In this document: in pieces, positions 7,147-15,964 of the stretch | Position numbering within the stretch: position 1 is the first letter of the stretch | Layout: every line of letters starts with the position of its first letter | Source: Gracilimonas sp. | Lineage (GTDB): Bacteria; Bacteroidota; Rhodothermia; Balneolales; Balneolaceae | Assembly: GCA_022450045.1 (NCBI GenBank) | Contig: JAKURD010000003.1 | Coordinates: 1-64,000 of the forward strand | DNA length: 64,000 bases | Direction of reading: 5' to 3' | Notes under the pieces: model-generated | The model's database searches: none | What the model was told of the DNA's origin: nothing | The model's input: only the letters and a program-made list of their open reading frames with translations | Position numbers and translations under genes: made by a program

Positions 7147-7645
7147 GCCTTACTGTTTCTTATTCATCTCCCATTCTAAAATAACGTGATTTTATTGCCA
7201 CGAAAGCACAAACATGAATGGGACGCAGATGGCACTTCCCAACACCATTGCCCGCCCCTGCATTTCGACCTTACCTCTTTCAAACCTCCGCCCGGTGGTT
7301 GACAGTGGCTTTAATGGTTGCCGGAGGTTGGGCTTTGTGGGTCTTGGGATTTCTCTGAGTCCATTTACAAGTATTGAGTTTTCACACAGGCTGGAATGCC
7401 CGAAATCCTATGGTTTGTTGGGAATCGAATACTGAATTAATGACCACCATTCGATTAATATCCAAAATTGTTGGGGTAACAATGAATAACTAAGTCCAAA
7501 AAGTACCCGGATAAATGAAATTGTTGCATTGTCATAGTTAGTGTCATGTCCATGTTCAGTTGCCGGGTAGAATACCGGTTGGTGGTTACCTGTTGTCAAT
7601 CCGGACAGGGTATAGGTACATATTGTGACTAGGCTATTGAAGTCA

Positions 7646-7686
7646 AAATGTAAACGACAAGGAATTGCAACCCCTTGCCGACATTT
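7646..7686 (+). other. inverted repeat in the serA upstream region
   Basis: AAATGT and GACAAGG (7646-7662) pair with CCTTGCC and ACATTT (7673-7686) around a 10-base loop, with small internal mismatches. It lies about 85 bases before serA and upstream of the TATCTTTG box. It may be a terminator or leftover repeat arm, or a control element for serA. No T-run follows it on the plus strand. Confidence 0.25.
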
Positions 7687-7729
7687 CATAGATAACTCAA
7701 CACTAATCAGATAAAAGCTAAATGTTTTT

Positions 7730-7737
7730 TATCTTTG
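7730..7737 (+). promoter_or_regulatory. TAnnTTTG-type -7 element before serA
   Basis: TATCTTTG, 31 bases before the serA start codon, matches the Bacteroidota housekeeping -7 consensus TAnnTTTG. A matching TTTG -33 element is not obvious. Confidence 0.4.
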
Positions 7738-7768
7738 GGCACTCACTCATTTATTCATCAATCATTTT

Positions 7769-9010
7769 ATGACAGAAGCCAAAAACGACCTTTCTTATCC
7801 CAAAGATCAGATCAAAGTTTTATTGCTGGAAGGCATACATCCAAAAGCCGCGGAGAACTTTGAACGACATCATTTTGTGAATGTAGAAACTCATGATGTT
7901 GCCTGGAGTGAAGAAGAGCTCCTTGAACATATTGAAGATGTGCAGCTCATTGGGGTTCGCTCAAAAACCCATCTCACTAAAAAGGTGATTGAAAAAGCCT
8001 CTAAGCTAAAAGCAATCGGTTGTTTTTGTATCGGCACCAATCAGGTGGATCTTGATACCGCGATGATGGCAGGTGTTACGGTCTTTAACTCCCCCTATTC
8101 TAACACGCGTTCGGTAGCGGAGTTGGTGATCGCGGAATCCGTCATGCTGATGCGTCAAATTCCTCTTCGGGATAAAAAAGCCCATGACGGAATCTGGTTG
8201 AAGGATGCCAAAGACAGTTATGAAGTTCGCGGCAAAAAGATCGGAATTATTGGCTATGGGCATATTGGATCGCAAGTCTCTGTGCTGGCCGAGAATATGG
8301 GCTTTGATGTACTTTATTATGATATAGAGCCAAAACTCCCTATGGGTAATGCCACCCGAATGGAATCGATGGATGAACTTCTGGAGCGTTCTGATATTAT
8401 CACGTTGCACGTTCCTGCCACACCCGGCACTCAAAATTTGATGGATGCTGAGAACATCGCAAAAATGAAAAAAGGCAGCATTCTCCTGAATTTATCCCGA
8501 GGTTCAGTAGTTGAAATATCCGCTTTAAAAAATGCTCTTGAATCCGGACATGTATCAGGAGCCGGTATTGACGTATATCCTGAAGAACCGGAATCTAAAG
8601 GAGAGCCATTCAAAAGTGAACTACAAAATATTCCCAATGTGATCCTGACCCCACATATCGGTGGGTCCACCCTGGAAGCTCAATACAATATTGGGGTTGA
8701 TGTTTCAACCAAGCTCATTAACCTGATTGATGACGGAACCACGGTCGGCTCTCATACTGTGCCACCGCTCAACCTTCCAAAGCAAAAAAATGCCCATCGT
8801 ATCTTGCACATCCATGAGAATAAACCCGGTGTACTTTCAGAGATCAACAATCTGCTTTCCGAAATGGACATCAATATCCTCGGGCAGTATCTGAAAACCA
8901 ATGAGCATATCGGCTATGTAGTTCTTGATATAGATAAGGAATATGACGAGCGAATTCTTGAAGAGATGAACAAGGTGAAGCACACCATAAGAACCCGGAT
9001 CTTGTACTGA
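7769..9010 (+). CDS. serA: D-3-phosphoglycerate dehydrogenase with ACT domain
   Basis: A 413-residue NAD-dependent enzyme that oxidises 3-phosphoglycerate to 3-phosphohydroxypyruvate, the first step of serine synthesis. Seen in order: the substrate domain start IKVLLLEGIHPKAAENF, the catalytic-domain motif IGVRSKTHLTKKVIE, the Rossmann motif GIIGYGHIGSQVSVLAE, the LHVPATPGTQNLM and LNLSRGSVVEISAL blocks, and the catalytic His in LTPHIGGSTLEAQYNI. A C-terminal ACT domain (from about residue 340, ILHIHENKPGVLSEINNL) binds serine for feedback inhibition. Length and layout match the E. coli-type enzyme. Confidence 0.95.
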   Translation: MTEAKNDLSYPKDQIKVLLLEGIHPKAAENFERHHFVNVETHDVAWSEEELLEHIEDVQLIGVRSKTHLTKKVIEKASKLKAIGCFCIGTNQVDLDTAMMAGVTVFNSPYSNTRSVAELVIAESVMLMRQIPLRDKKAHDGIWLKDAKDSYEVRGKKIGIIGYGHIGSQVSVLAENMGFDVLYYDIEPKLPMGNATRMESMDELLERSDIITLHVPATPGTQNLMDAENIAKMKKGSILLNLSRGSVVEISALKNALESGHVSGAGIDVYPEEPESKGEPFKSELQNIPNVILTPHIGGSTLEAQYNIGVDVSTKLINLIDDGTTVGSHTVPPLNLPKQKNAHRILHIHENKPGVLSEINNLLSEMDINILGQYLKTNEHIGYVVLDIDKEYDERILEEMNKVKHTIRTRILY

Positions 9011-9034
9011 CCAATGGCTGGCAGCTGTTAGACT

Positions 9035-9811
9035 TCAGCTGGCAGCTGCTTTCACCAACCCTTTAAAAATGTTACGCTGCCGGGCTATTTGAATTAGATA
9101 TTCAGGGTGCCACTGCACGCCAATCACAAAAGGATGTTCCTGATGTTCAATAGCCTGATAAACGTCCGTATTCAGCTCTTTGGCTGCTAACCGAATTCCT
9201 TCTCCGGGCTTATCAATAGCCTGGTTATGCAGAGCATTTACATTGCAAATATCAGTTTGAAGTAACTCACACAACTTTGTTCCGTCTTCTATCACAATTC
9301 TCTTTTTGGGGAATATGGACGATACCTGAGATTTCTCCGCATAAAATCCCCGAATATCCTGATGCAGTGTCCCATTGAAATACACATTCATAAGCTGCAT
9401 TCCACGGCAAATTCCCAGTACCGGCATATTCCGTTCTATGGCTTCGGATATATATTTCAACTCCAGTTCATCCCGCTCCAGATCAACAGGAGAACGTTTG
9501 GTATGCTGAAAATAACGAGCTATCCAATACACCGGAAAGAATAAAATGGATAGTAACCATTCTATGATAGTGCGCTTATCACGGGCAAGTACAGCTCGTT
9601 CAATGCGCTGTTGGCCATATTTGAGAGGCTCCACATCAGCTCCTCCGCCAATGATCAATCCATCAATCTGATCTATACTCCGGGGCATACTCGTGTTAAT
9701 TCGGAGTGGCTTGCCTCCGGCCAGGATCACGGACAATGCCGTAAAGAGCCAGGCTGCCTGACCTCCTTCATTTGGTCCTGTTACCCCAATTACCGGCTGT
9801 CTATCTAACAT
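9035..9811 (-). CDS. class I glutamine amidotransferase-like hydrolase (peptidase C26, PuuD-like)
   Basis: A 258-residue protein with the triad of C26 gamma-glutamyl hydrolases: nucleophile Cys in PVLGICRGMQLMNV, His in GVQWHPEYL, and the following Glu. The N-terminal GVTGPNEGG and GLIIGGGADVEPLKY are also typical. The region around residues 75-105 (WLLSILFFPVYWIARYF) is unusually hydrophobic and may touch the membrane. Its start overlaps the end of the upstream amidoligase-like gene by 11 bases, so the two are co-translated. Amidoligases of that family are known to occur next to glutamine amidotransferase-like hydrolases. Together they probably make and break gamma-glutamyl or similar amide bonds. 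Confidence 0.85.
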   Translation of the reverse strand: MLDRQPVIGVTGPNEGGQAAWLFTALSVILAGGKPLRINTSMPRSIDQIDGLIIGGGADVEPLKYGQQRIERAVLARDKRTIIEWLLSILFFPVYWIARYFQHTKRSPVDLERDELELKYISEAIERNMPVLGICRGMQLMNVYFNGTLHQDIRGFYAEKSQVSSIFPKKRIVIEDGTKLCELLQTDICNVNALHNQAIDKPGEGIRLAAKELNTDVYQAIEHQEHPFVIGVQWHPEYLIQIARQRNIFKGLVKAAAS

Positions 9812-10799
9812 TGTTCACCCAACGGTCCATTAATTTGATCCATTTCTTCTTCATGCCGAACACCGATTTATCATCCATTTTTAAGAATGCGCGACAGTAT
9901 TGCTCTAAACTTTTTTCATCATCCGCTAACTGCTCCACCAGTAGCCATCGATTCCATTCTTCCGCCAGCGACCATGTCTCATCTTCGATCGAGCAATTAG
10001 GCAATCGGTAATGAAACGTTGGACGGGCAGAGGTCAATTCCTCTTCAAGAAAACTTTGTGTGGTCTCTTTATCCATGAACATAAAAACAGGAAGAAGATC
10101 GAGAGGCCGGTTTCTTGAATTTTTAAATTGAAAATAATCCCTAATTAGCTTCTTCAGGTCCGGCTTATAGTCTTCACGCAAGATATACCTGATGTAATCC
10201 ATTTCATATTCATTGATGTAAGGCGTGATCTTTCGCGACAAATCTATATTGGCATCCTTTCGGATCCACGCGTCCATCATAACATATGCTTTCAGATGAC
10301 GAAGAACACTCTCCGCTGAAAGCTCAGGAACTTCGGGATTTAGGTGAAGCCCAAACGCATAGAAAAACGAACTGCCTGTTCCCTTGGCTTTCCACTCCCT
10401 GAGCTTTTCCACCAATATTTCCATTAGTGCTAACTTTGAGATCGGAATGGGCGGGGTGATGATCTCAAACGGAACCACGGTTGAGGCCATATCGCGAAGC
10501 GTGTCTTCGAGCTTGTCTTTGTTTTTAAGCTTATCAACATCCAGTCCAACCGACTTCAGCACCTTTTCATATTTCTTGTTCAGAAACAAACTGGCATCCA
10601 GCTCCAGGGAAAAATCACCAAATTCAGAATCTCTGACAGCATACTCATATCCGCTAATCTGCTCGACCTTTCCGCCATATAAACCGGAAGTCATTTCGGC
10701 GGCATCCTGCATCTCCACTCCGGTGAACTCAAATTCAAAGCCAACTGAGCGTTCTTCGCCATTCTGATTTTTTATTTTTGGGGGATTCTTAAAACTCAC
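9801..10799 (-). CDS. putative amidoligase (Amidoligase_2 family)
   Basis: A 332-residue protein resembling the glutamine-synthetase-fold amidoligases (PF12224). The N-terminal VGFEFEFTGVEMQDAAEM is the family signature, with the two Glu as metal ligands. Further blocks are FGDFSLELDASLF, a VPFEIITPPIPI segment, and FYAFGLHLNPEVPEL with a conserved His. These enzymes are predicted to condense carboxylates with amines using ATP. The gene overlaps the downstream C26 hydrolase gene, a neighbourhood described for this family. No cytoplasmic or secreted substrate gene lies nearby, so the product is unknown. Confidence 0.8.
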   Translation of the reverse strand: MSFKNPPKIKNQNGEERSVGFEFEFTGVEMQDAAEMTSGLYGGKVEQISGYEYAVRDSEFGDFSLELDASLFLNKKYEKVLKSVGLDVDKLKNKDKLEDTLRDMASTVVPFEIITPPIPISKLALMEILVEKLREWKAKGTGSSFFYAFGLHLNPEVPELSAESVLRHLKAYVMMDAWIRKDANIDLSRKITPYINEYEMDYIRYILREDYKPDLKKLIRDYFQFKNSRNRPLDLLPVFMFMDKETTQSFLEEELTSARPTFHYRLPNCSIEDETWSLAEEWNRWLLVEQLADDEKSLEQYCRAFLKMDDKSVFGMKKKWIKLMDRWVNNVR

Positions 10800-11020
10800 A
10801 TTTATCCTTCATTCTTTGAAACACTTTAAACAGATGTGAGGTGAGATTCAATCCTGAATTTTTGATTTCCCACGAAAGCTCTAAAACACAAAATGGGAAT
10901 AATATGAAGCCTGCTGAATTCACTTTAATATTCAGTATTCCTCTGATCAATGTTCGATATTCCACTCCTTTTATCTGTATTTTAGAAATTCATCATTAGA
11001 GTTCACAACCGTCTTATTAT

Positions 11021-12913
11021 ATGACCTACCTTTCCACCGAGAACCTTTCCAAGAATTTTGGGATCAAACCGCTTTTTGAAGACCTGACCTTTGGAATCTC
11101 TAAAGGAGATAAAACGGCCTTGATTGCCCCAAACGGAACCGGAAAATCAACCTTGCTTAAAATTTTGGCTGGAGAAATGGAGCAGGATTCCGGCAAGGTG
11201 ATGATCCAAAAAGGCATTCAGGTTGGATTTTTACCCCAGGAACCGAAGATGGATGAGAGCATGACCATCAGTCAATTTATTGCTCATGGGAATTCTGAAA
11301 AGATCCGGATCGTACAGCAATATGATAAAGCCGTTCACGAGCAGGCTGAGAATTTCAACCCGCAAACCCAGCAACAGTTTGAGAAGGCATCGGCCGCTAT
11401 GGATGCCGCCGAAGCATGGGACGTGGAACAACAAATGGAGCAGATCTTAAGCGTTCTGAATATTCACGATCTTGGTCAGTCCATTGCCTCGTTGTCAGGC
11501 GGAGAGCGAAAGCGTGTGGCCCTGGCTTTTGTACTGCTGGATGAACCCGACCTGCTGATCCTGGATGAGCCTACCAACCACCTGGATGTGGAGATGATCG
11601 AATGGCTGGAGCAATATCTCGCTAAAAGCGCCATGACCTTACTAATGGTTACTCACGATCGCTATTTCCTGGATCGGGTGTGTAATCACATTCTGGAACT
11701 GGATTATGGCAAGCTCTATCACCACAAAGGAAATTACGAATACTACCTGCAAAAGAAAGCCGAACGGGAAGAAGTAGAGGCTACCGAGATCGCTAAAGCC
11801 GGCAAGCTGATGAAAAAGGAGCTGGAGTGGATGCGCCGGGGCCCCAAGGCACGAACCACAAAATCGAAGTCCCGTATTAAAACATTTTATGAGACCAAAG
11901 ACAAAGCTGCCTCTGCCCGTGAAGAAGAGGAATTACAGCTGGATGTGAATATGAGCCGGATGGGCGGCAAGATCCTTGAACTCAAGAACATCTCCAAGGC
12001 TTTTGATGATACTGTGATCCTGGATGAGTTCAGCTACCAGTTTGTTAAGGGTGAACGCATCGGAATTCTTGGTAAGAACGGGGTTGGGAAAAGTACCTTC
12101 CTTAAAGTGTTGATGGGAGAGGAACCCGCCGATTCCGGTGAAATTGAAACCGGAGAAACCATCGTGTATGGGCATTACCAACAGCAGGGAATTGAAATAG
12201 ACGGAAGCAAACGTGTGATTGAGGTGATCAAGGAAGTGGCTGAAGTTATTGAAGTGGCCAATGGCGATAAGATCACCGCTTCCCAGTTCCTCGAACATTT
12301 TATGTTCCCCGGAAAAATGCAGTACACCCCGGTCGAAAAATTAAGCGGAGGTGAAAAGCGCCGGTTGGGTTTGATGATGATACTAATCAAAAACCCAAAT
12401 TTTTTAATACTGGATGAGCCGACCAATGACCTCGACCTTCTCACCCTCAACAAACTGGAAGATTTTCTGCAAAATTTTAGCGGCTGCCTGATCATCGTAT
12501 CTCATGATCGCTTTTTTATGGACAAACTCGTTGATCATTACTTTGTGTTTGAAGGTCAGGGCGAGATCAAGGATTTTCATGGGACCTATGATGAGTATCG
12601 GGAGGAGATGCTGGCAAGGATGTCCTCATCCCAACAAAAGGAAAGTCCAAAATCGGAAAAAAAGACCGGGGGAAAATCTGCTTCACAAAAAAATGAGCCT
12701 GACAAGCTAAGCTTTACCGAACGCAGGGAATACAACAAGCTGGAAAAGGAGATCTCTGAATTGGAGAAAAAGAAATCTAAGCTTGAAGAAGAAATGAGCT
12801 CCGGCGACCTGGAATACGGTAAATTAAATGAGCTGTCTCAAGAGTTTGAAAAGCTAAAAAAAGAGATTGAAGAGAAAGAATTGATGTGGCTGGAAATGGC
12901 AGAGCGGGCGTGA
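11021..12913 (+). CDS. uup: ABC-F ATPase, Uup-like
   Basis: A 630-residue protein with two ATP-binding cassettes and no membrane segments. The first cassette has Walker A APNGTGKSTLL, signature LSGGERKRVALA and Walker B LLILDEPTNHLD. The second has GKNGVGKSTFL, LSGGEKRRLGLM and FLILDEPTNDLD. A charged linker (about residues 240-300) joins them. The C-terminal 90 residues are a Lys/Glu-rich coiled coil (NKLEKEISELEKKKSKLEEE), the DNA/ribosome-binding tail that marks Uup. Such proteins act on the ribosome. It is transcribed alone, with a 220-base upstream gap. Confidence 0.9.
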   Translation: MTYLSTENLSKNFGIKPLFEDLTFGISKGDKTALIAPNGTGKSTLLKILAGEMEQDSGKVMIQKGIQVGFLPQEPKMDESMTISQFIAHGNSEKIRIVQQYDKAVHEQAENFNPQTQQQFEKASAAMDAAEAWDVEQQMEQILSVLNIHDLGQSIASLSGGERKRVALAFVLLDEPDLLILDEPTNHLDVEMIEWLEQYLAKSAMTLLMVTHDRYFLDRVCNHILELDYGKLYHHKGNYEYYLQKKAEREEVEATEIAKAGKLMKKELEWMRRGPKARTTKSKSRIKTFYETKDKAASAREEEELQLDVNMSRMGGKILELKNISKAFDDTVILDEFSYQFVKGERIGILGKNGVGKSTFLKVLMGEEPADSGEIETGETIVYGHYQQQGIEIDGSKRVIEVIKEVAEVIEVANGDKITASQFLEHFMFPGKMQYTPVEKLSGGEKRRLGLMMILIKNPNFLILDEPTNDLDLLTLNKLEDFLQNFSGCLIIVSHDRFFMDKLVDHYFVFEGQGEIKDFHGTYDEYREEMLARMSSSQQKESPKSEKKTGGKSASQKNEPDKLSFTERREYNKLEKEISELEKKKSKLEEEMSSGDLEYGKLNELSQEFEKLKKEIEEKELMWLEMAERA

Positions 12914-12994
12914 TTATCAGTTCTGTGTTTACGAAACAATATTTCTTTTCTCATCTGTTAATATTTGATACTGCTAATTCTTAAATCACACATC

Positions 12995-13714
12995 ATGGAT
13001 ACACAAAGTAATCGCGGGCTTACCATTATTGGAGGTGCCATTTTTCTGGGACTTGTGGCGTTTGGGTTTCTACTCAGCAATGCTGCCATCACTTTTAAAG
13101 AATATGAGCGAACGGTTACGGAAAAAGGCCTTTCCGAACAAGAGCATCTCGCGGATGTTGTGATCTGGCCCATCCAGTTTTCTGAGGCAAGTAATCGCCT
13201 CGAAAACATCTATACCTCTCTGGAAAGCAGTGCGCAAAAAGTGCATACATTTCTCACTGAAAACGGATTTAAAGAAGATGAGATCTCTATCTCTGCGCCT
13301 CTTGTAACCGACAAATCTGCGCAACGTTATGGCGGGAGCAACGATTCCGAGTTTCGCTATGTGGCAACTCAAACCGTTACGGTATATTCTGAGAAAGTCG
13401 AAGAAGTTCGGTTGGTCATGACCCAACTCGCCGATCTTGGAAAACAGGGAATTACATTGAGCGGGGATGAATACCAAAATCGTACCGAGTATTTATTCAA
13501 CAGCCTGAATGAGATCAAGCCGCAAATGATCGAGGACGCTACAAAGGAAGCACGGGCGGTAGCCGAGAAGTTTGCAGAAGATTCAAACAGCGAGCTTGGT
13601 AAGGTCAAGACAGCCTATCAGGGTCAATTCAGTATCTCCCCTCAAGATAATAACAATCCGCATATCAAGAATATTCGGGTGGTTTCTACTGTGGTATATT
13701 ATTTGTCGAATTGA
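12995..13714 (+). CDS. SIMPL (DUF541) domain protein, membrane-anchored
   Basis: About 239 residues from the ATG at 12995, preferred over the in-frame ATG at 12965 because the latter adds ten atypical residues. A single N-terminal hydrophobic segment (LTIIGGAIFLGLVAFGFLL) anchors the protein. The rest resembles periplasmic SIMPL/DUF541 proteins such as YggE, with repeated strands such as ERTVTEKGLSEQEHLADVV and QTVTVYSEKVEEVRLVM. Alternating residues in KEARAVAEKFAEDSNSELGKVK form the terminal conserved block. The function of the family is not established; oxidative stress and envelope roles have been proposed. Confidence 0.85.
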   Translation: MDTQSNRGLTIIGGAIFLGLVAFGFLLSNAAITFKEYERTVTEKGLSEQEHLADVVIWPIQFSEASNRLENIYTSLESSAQKVHTFLTENGFKEDEISISAPLVTDKSAQRYGGSNDSEFRYVATQTVTVYSEKVEEVRLVMTQLADLGKQGITLSGDEYQNRTEYLFNSLNEIKPQMIEDATKEARAVAEKFAEDSNSELGKVKTAYQGQFSISPQDNNNPHIKNIRVVSTVVYYLSN

Positions 13715-13718
13715 TTTG

Positions 13719-13745
13719 AGCTGTCGGTTTTAGACAGCTTTAGTT
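13719..13745 (+). terminator. probable terminator after the SIMPL-domain gene
   Basis: AGCTGTC (13719-13725) pairs with GACAGCT (13733-13739) around a 7-base loop, followed by TTAGTTT. It starts 5 bases after the stop codon. The T-run is interrupted, so strength is uncertain. Confidence 0.5.
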
Positions 13746-13936
13746 TATCCTCTTAAAAAATCTGATATCATGCTTTTGTACCTGGGCTTGGGCTGTGCTC
13801 ATCCAACAATAGCCTGCCCCTGCGATCATCCGCCATATCCGTGTCATTCGTGTTTCATCTTCAACGCTATTCCATTGTGAAGTGAAACCAAATCCCGTTA
13901 TCTTTATCAAAAATTCAGCCTAAAAATTTTATCATC

Positions 13937-14281
13937 ATGCCAACCGTAAAATTATTGAAAATTGCTCATGGCCGCAGTGGCGACAAAGGAAATGGAAGTA
14001 ATGTAGGTATCATTGCCCGCCACCCCGAGATCTACCCGTTCCTTAAAAAAAATCTCACCGCAACTCGTGTTAAAGAACATATGAAGCATGTTTGCAAAGG
14101 CGATGTAGAGCGTTATGAATTGCCCAATATCGGTGCCCTGAATTTCATGCTAAATGAAAGTTTGGGCGGAGGCGGAACCGTATCTCTAAAACTGGATGCA
14201 CAGGGCAAAACCCATGCATCGCAGGTCTTACGTATGGATATTGACGTACCTGAAAACCTATTGAAATTGTTGAAAAATTAA
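13937..14281 (+). CDS. AtuA C-terminal domain-like protein
   Basis: A 114-residue protein that matches the small C-terminal (ferredoxin-fold) domain seen in AtuA/DUF1446 proteins. Key segments are KLLKIAHGRSGDKGNGSNVG near the N-terminus, a central MKHVCKGDVERYELPNIGAL, and NESLGGGGTVSLKLDAQGKT. AtuA takes part in acyclic terpene degradation. In this family the small domain is often a separate gene beside the large AtuA domain, but no such partner is in the window. It stands alone with its own start and probably an independent promoter. Confidence 0.8.
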   Translation: MPTVKLLKIAHGRSGDKGNGSNVGIIARHPEIYPFLKKNLTATRVKEHMKHVCKGDVERYELPNIGALNFMLNESLGGGGTVSLKLDAQGKTHASQVLRMDIDVPENLLKLLKN

Positions 14282-14385
14282 TTCTCCTTTTTGCTATTCA
14301 AGTCGGCTCGTTTTTAGTTACTACTTATTTGAATTTTCAAATAGATAAAACAGTTTGTATCTGTTATAATATTCGTCCTGAATTT

Positions 14386-14393
14386 TAACTTTG
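14386..14393 (+). promoter_or_regulatory. TAnnTTTG-type -7 element before the ABC exporter operon
   Basis: TAACTTTG, 20 bases before the TTG start at 14414, matches the Bacteroidota -7 consensus. A TTTG lies at 14354-14357 but the 28-base spacing is longer than usual. Confidence 0.4.
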
Positions 14394-14413
14394 TACTTAA
14401 AAACTAAAAAGCG

Positions 14414-15964
14414 TTGTTCTACCGGCTGCTATCATTAAACTGGCGCATTTTCATCTCCAATCTGAATCGCTTTCAGCTGTTGCTTACGATCGGGTATATC
14501 CTTTTTTTGGGGATCATGCTGGTAAACTTGATCGGAACTGCCATAGTCGTAGTATTGATGGACAGCGATCCCTGGATGCAAGTTCAGCTTCCCTGGCTAA
14601 CTCCCGATATCTACTCTTTTATACTGCTTGTGTTTGGGAATGCGTATTGGGTAATGCATTTCTCATTTACCAACATGCGTCTTCTGAACATTGAGGAAAA
14701 CCGGAAACTACTGGGTTTTGGCTTTCCATTGGATCGTCTTGCTAAATATCTGACCCTCATCGGCTTTTGTCACCCGGTGAATATTATCTACAACTTCACC
14801 TGGCTGGTCTTTTTATTGATTCAGGTTGATTATGCTTTCCAGATTCCGGTTGCCATTGCGGCGGTTGCCTTGAATTACGTGATTATTTATTCCATCAAGC
14901 ACCGGTTCATTCGGGTAGTGGAGAAACGATTTATTGCCGTAGTGATCGGTTTTTTTATACTGATCTTCGGTTTATTTCAGATGATCTCTCTTTTTGCCTC
15001 CAACTCCAGCAGGATCTTTGCTGAATTCTTCCCCCAGGTTGAAAAAGTAAATGCATTTCTTTCATGGCTGCCCGGAGGCATGCTCATTCAAACAGTAACA
15101 ATCTATTATGGGTGGATGAACGCCGCCATCATTTTCTTCTTTTCCGTGCTGTTGGTTGGGCTTACTGTAATTGACCACTTTAACAAAACAAAACAAGGGT
15201 TGCTTAATCCGGGTCTTAAAAAAGCCGAAGAGGAAAGCAGTACCCTGTGGAAAGTTTTGAGAAAAGTAATGGGGAGAAACGCGGGTAAGTATTATTTCTA
15301 TGTGATGAAACATCCATACAACCGACTTCAGGTTTTAACACTTACCATCATTCCGATCGTCTATGTTCCCCTGCTGATGAATGTCGAATTTGAATTGGCC
15401 AGAACTATTCTAATTCCAACCATTCTTGCAGGTATTCCGGTTGCCTTACTGGCAATGGGTATGGCCAATATGTATGGATATGAGAACCGGGAGTTTTTAC
15501 TTCACCTCCAGTTTCCCATCAACCTTGAAAAGCAGCTTAAGGAACGTTTTTTAGGGGTGATCATACTTCCGTTACTCGTCTTTTATCTGATCACTGTTTT
15601 CGAGCTGCTTATGATTCCTGAAATCGGCTCACCCCTTCAGATCTTCATTGCAAATACATTCTTTTTCCTGATGTTCATGCTTCTGTTTGTATGGAGTTCT
15701 TACTTTCAATATCAGAAAGCCACGTATTCTTCTTTCAGTTATAAGCATCCCATCATCCCTCAAAAAGTTACATTTGCCATTTCATTTCTCATATTTTCTA
15801 TGGGATATTTGGTCTTTGTGCCATTGAACGGTCTCGAGTGGTATCGCCTTACCATCATGAGTACGGTTATTGTTATCATGGCAATCTACTTGTGGCAACA
15901 CATGGATGTTTTGGTTAACCTTTTTAAAAACCGTGTATTAATGAGATTATGGAACGAGCTGTAG
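14414..15964 (+). CDS. ABC transporter permease of the DUF5687 type
   Basis: A 516-residue integral membrane protein with about ten to twelve hydrophobic segments. The start is a TTG (MFYRLLSLNWRIFISNLNRF when translated); no in-frame ATG gives a complete first segment. The pattern NIEENRKLLGFGFPLDRL and later MGMANMYGYENREFLLHLQFP fits the Bacteroidota DUF5687 exporter permeases. The gene overlaps the following ATPase gene by 16 bases, so the two are one translationally coupled exporter. Substrate unknown. Confidence 0.8.
   Translation: MFYRLLSLNWRIFISNLNRFQLLLTIGYILFLGIMLVNLIGTAIVVVLMDSDPWMQVQLPWLTPDIYSFILLVFGNAYWVMHFSFTNMRLLNIEENRKLLGFGFPLDRLAKYLTLIGFCHPVNIIYNFTWLVFLLIQVDYAFQIPVAIAAVALNYVIIYSIKHRFIRVVEKRFIAVVIGFFILIFGLFQMISLFASNSSRIFAEFFPQVEKVNAFLSWLPGGMLIQTVTIYYGWMNAAIIFFFSVLLVGLTVIDHFNKTKQGLLNPGLKKAEEESSTLWKVLRKVMGRNAGKYYFYVMKHPYNRLQVLTLTIIPIVYVPLLMNVEFELARTILIPTILAGIPVALLAMGMANMYGYENREFLLHLQFPINLEKQLKERFLGVIILPLLVFYLITVFELLMIPEIGSPLQIFIANTFFFLMFMLLFVWSSYFQYQKATYSSFSYKHPIIPQKVTFAISFLIFSMGYLVFVPLNGLEWYRLTIMSTVIVIMAIYLWQHMDVLVNLFKNRVLMRLWNEL

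Larger units (their letters stand above)
7147..7768. other. 622-base gene-free region with decayed repeat sequence
   Basis: No convincing gene is seen; the short open frames here show no domain or start signals. Bases about 7389-7450 match the left half of the 192-bp repeat at 44845-45036 (shared GAATGCCCGAAATCCTATGG, then similar spaced words), so this is a truncated repeat copy. Bases 7197-7230 contain a CCACGAAAGCACAAA phrase with a counterpart at about 10872. The rest leads up to the serA promoter region. Confidence 0.5.

Noticed and set aside
7214..7435. Open frame of 73 codons on the plus strand
   Set aside because: No domain, no ribosome binding site, and it runs through degenerate repeat sequence shared with 44845-45036.
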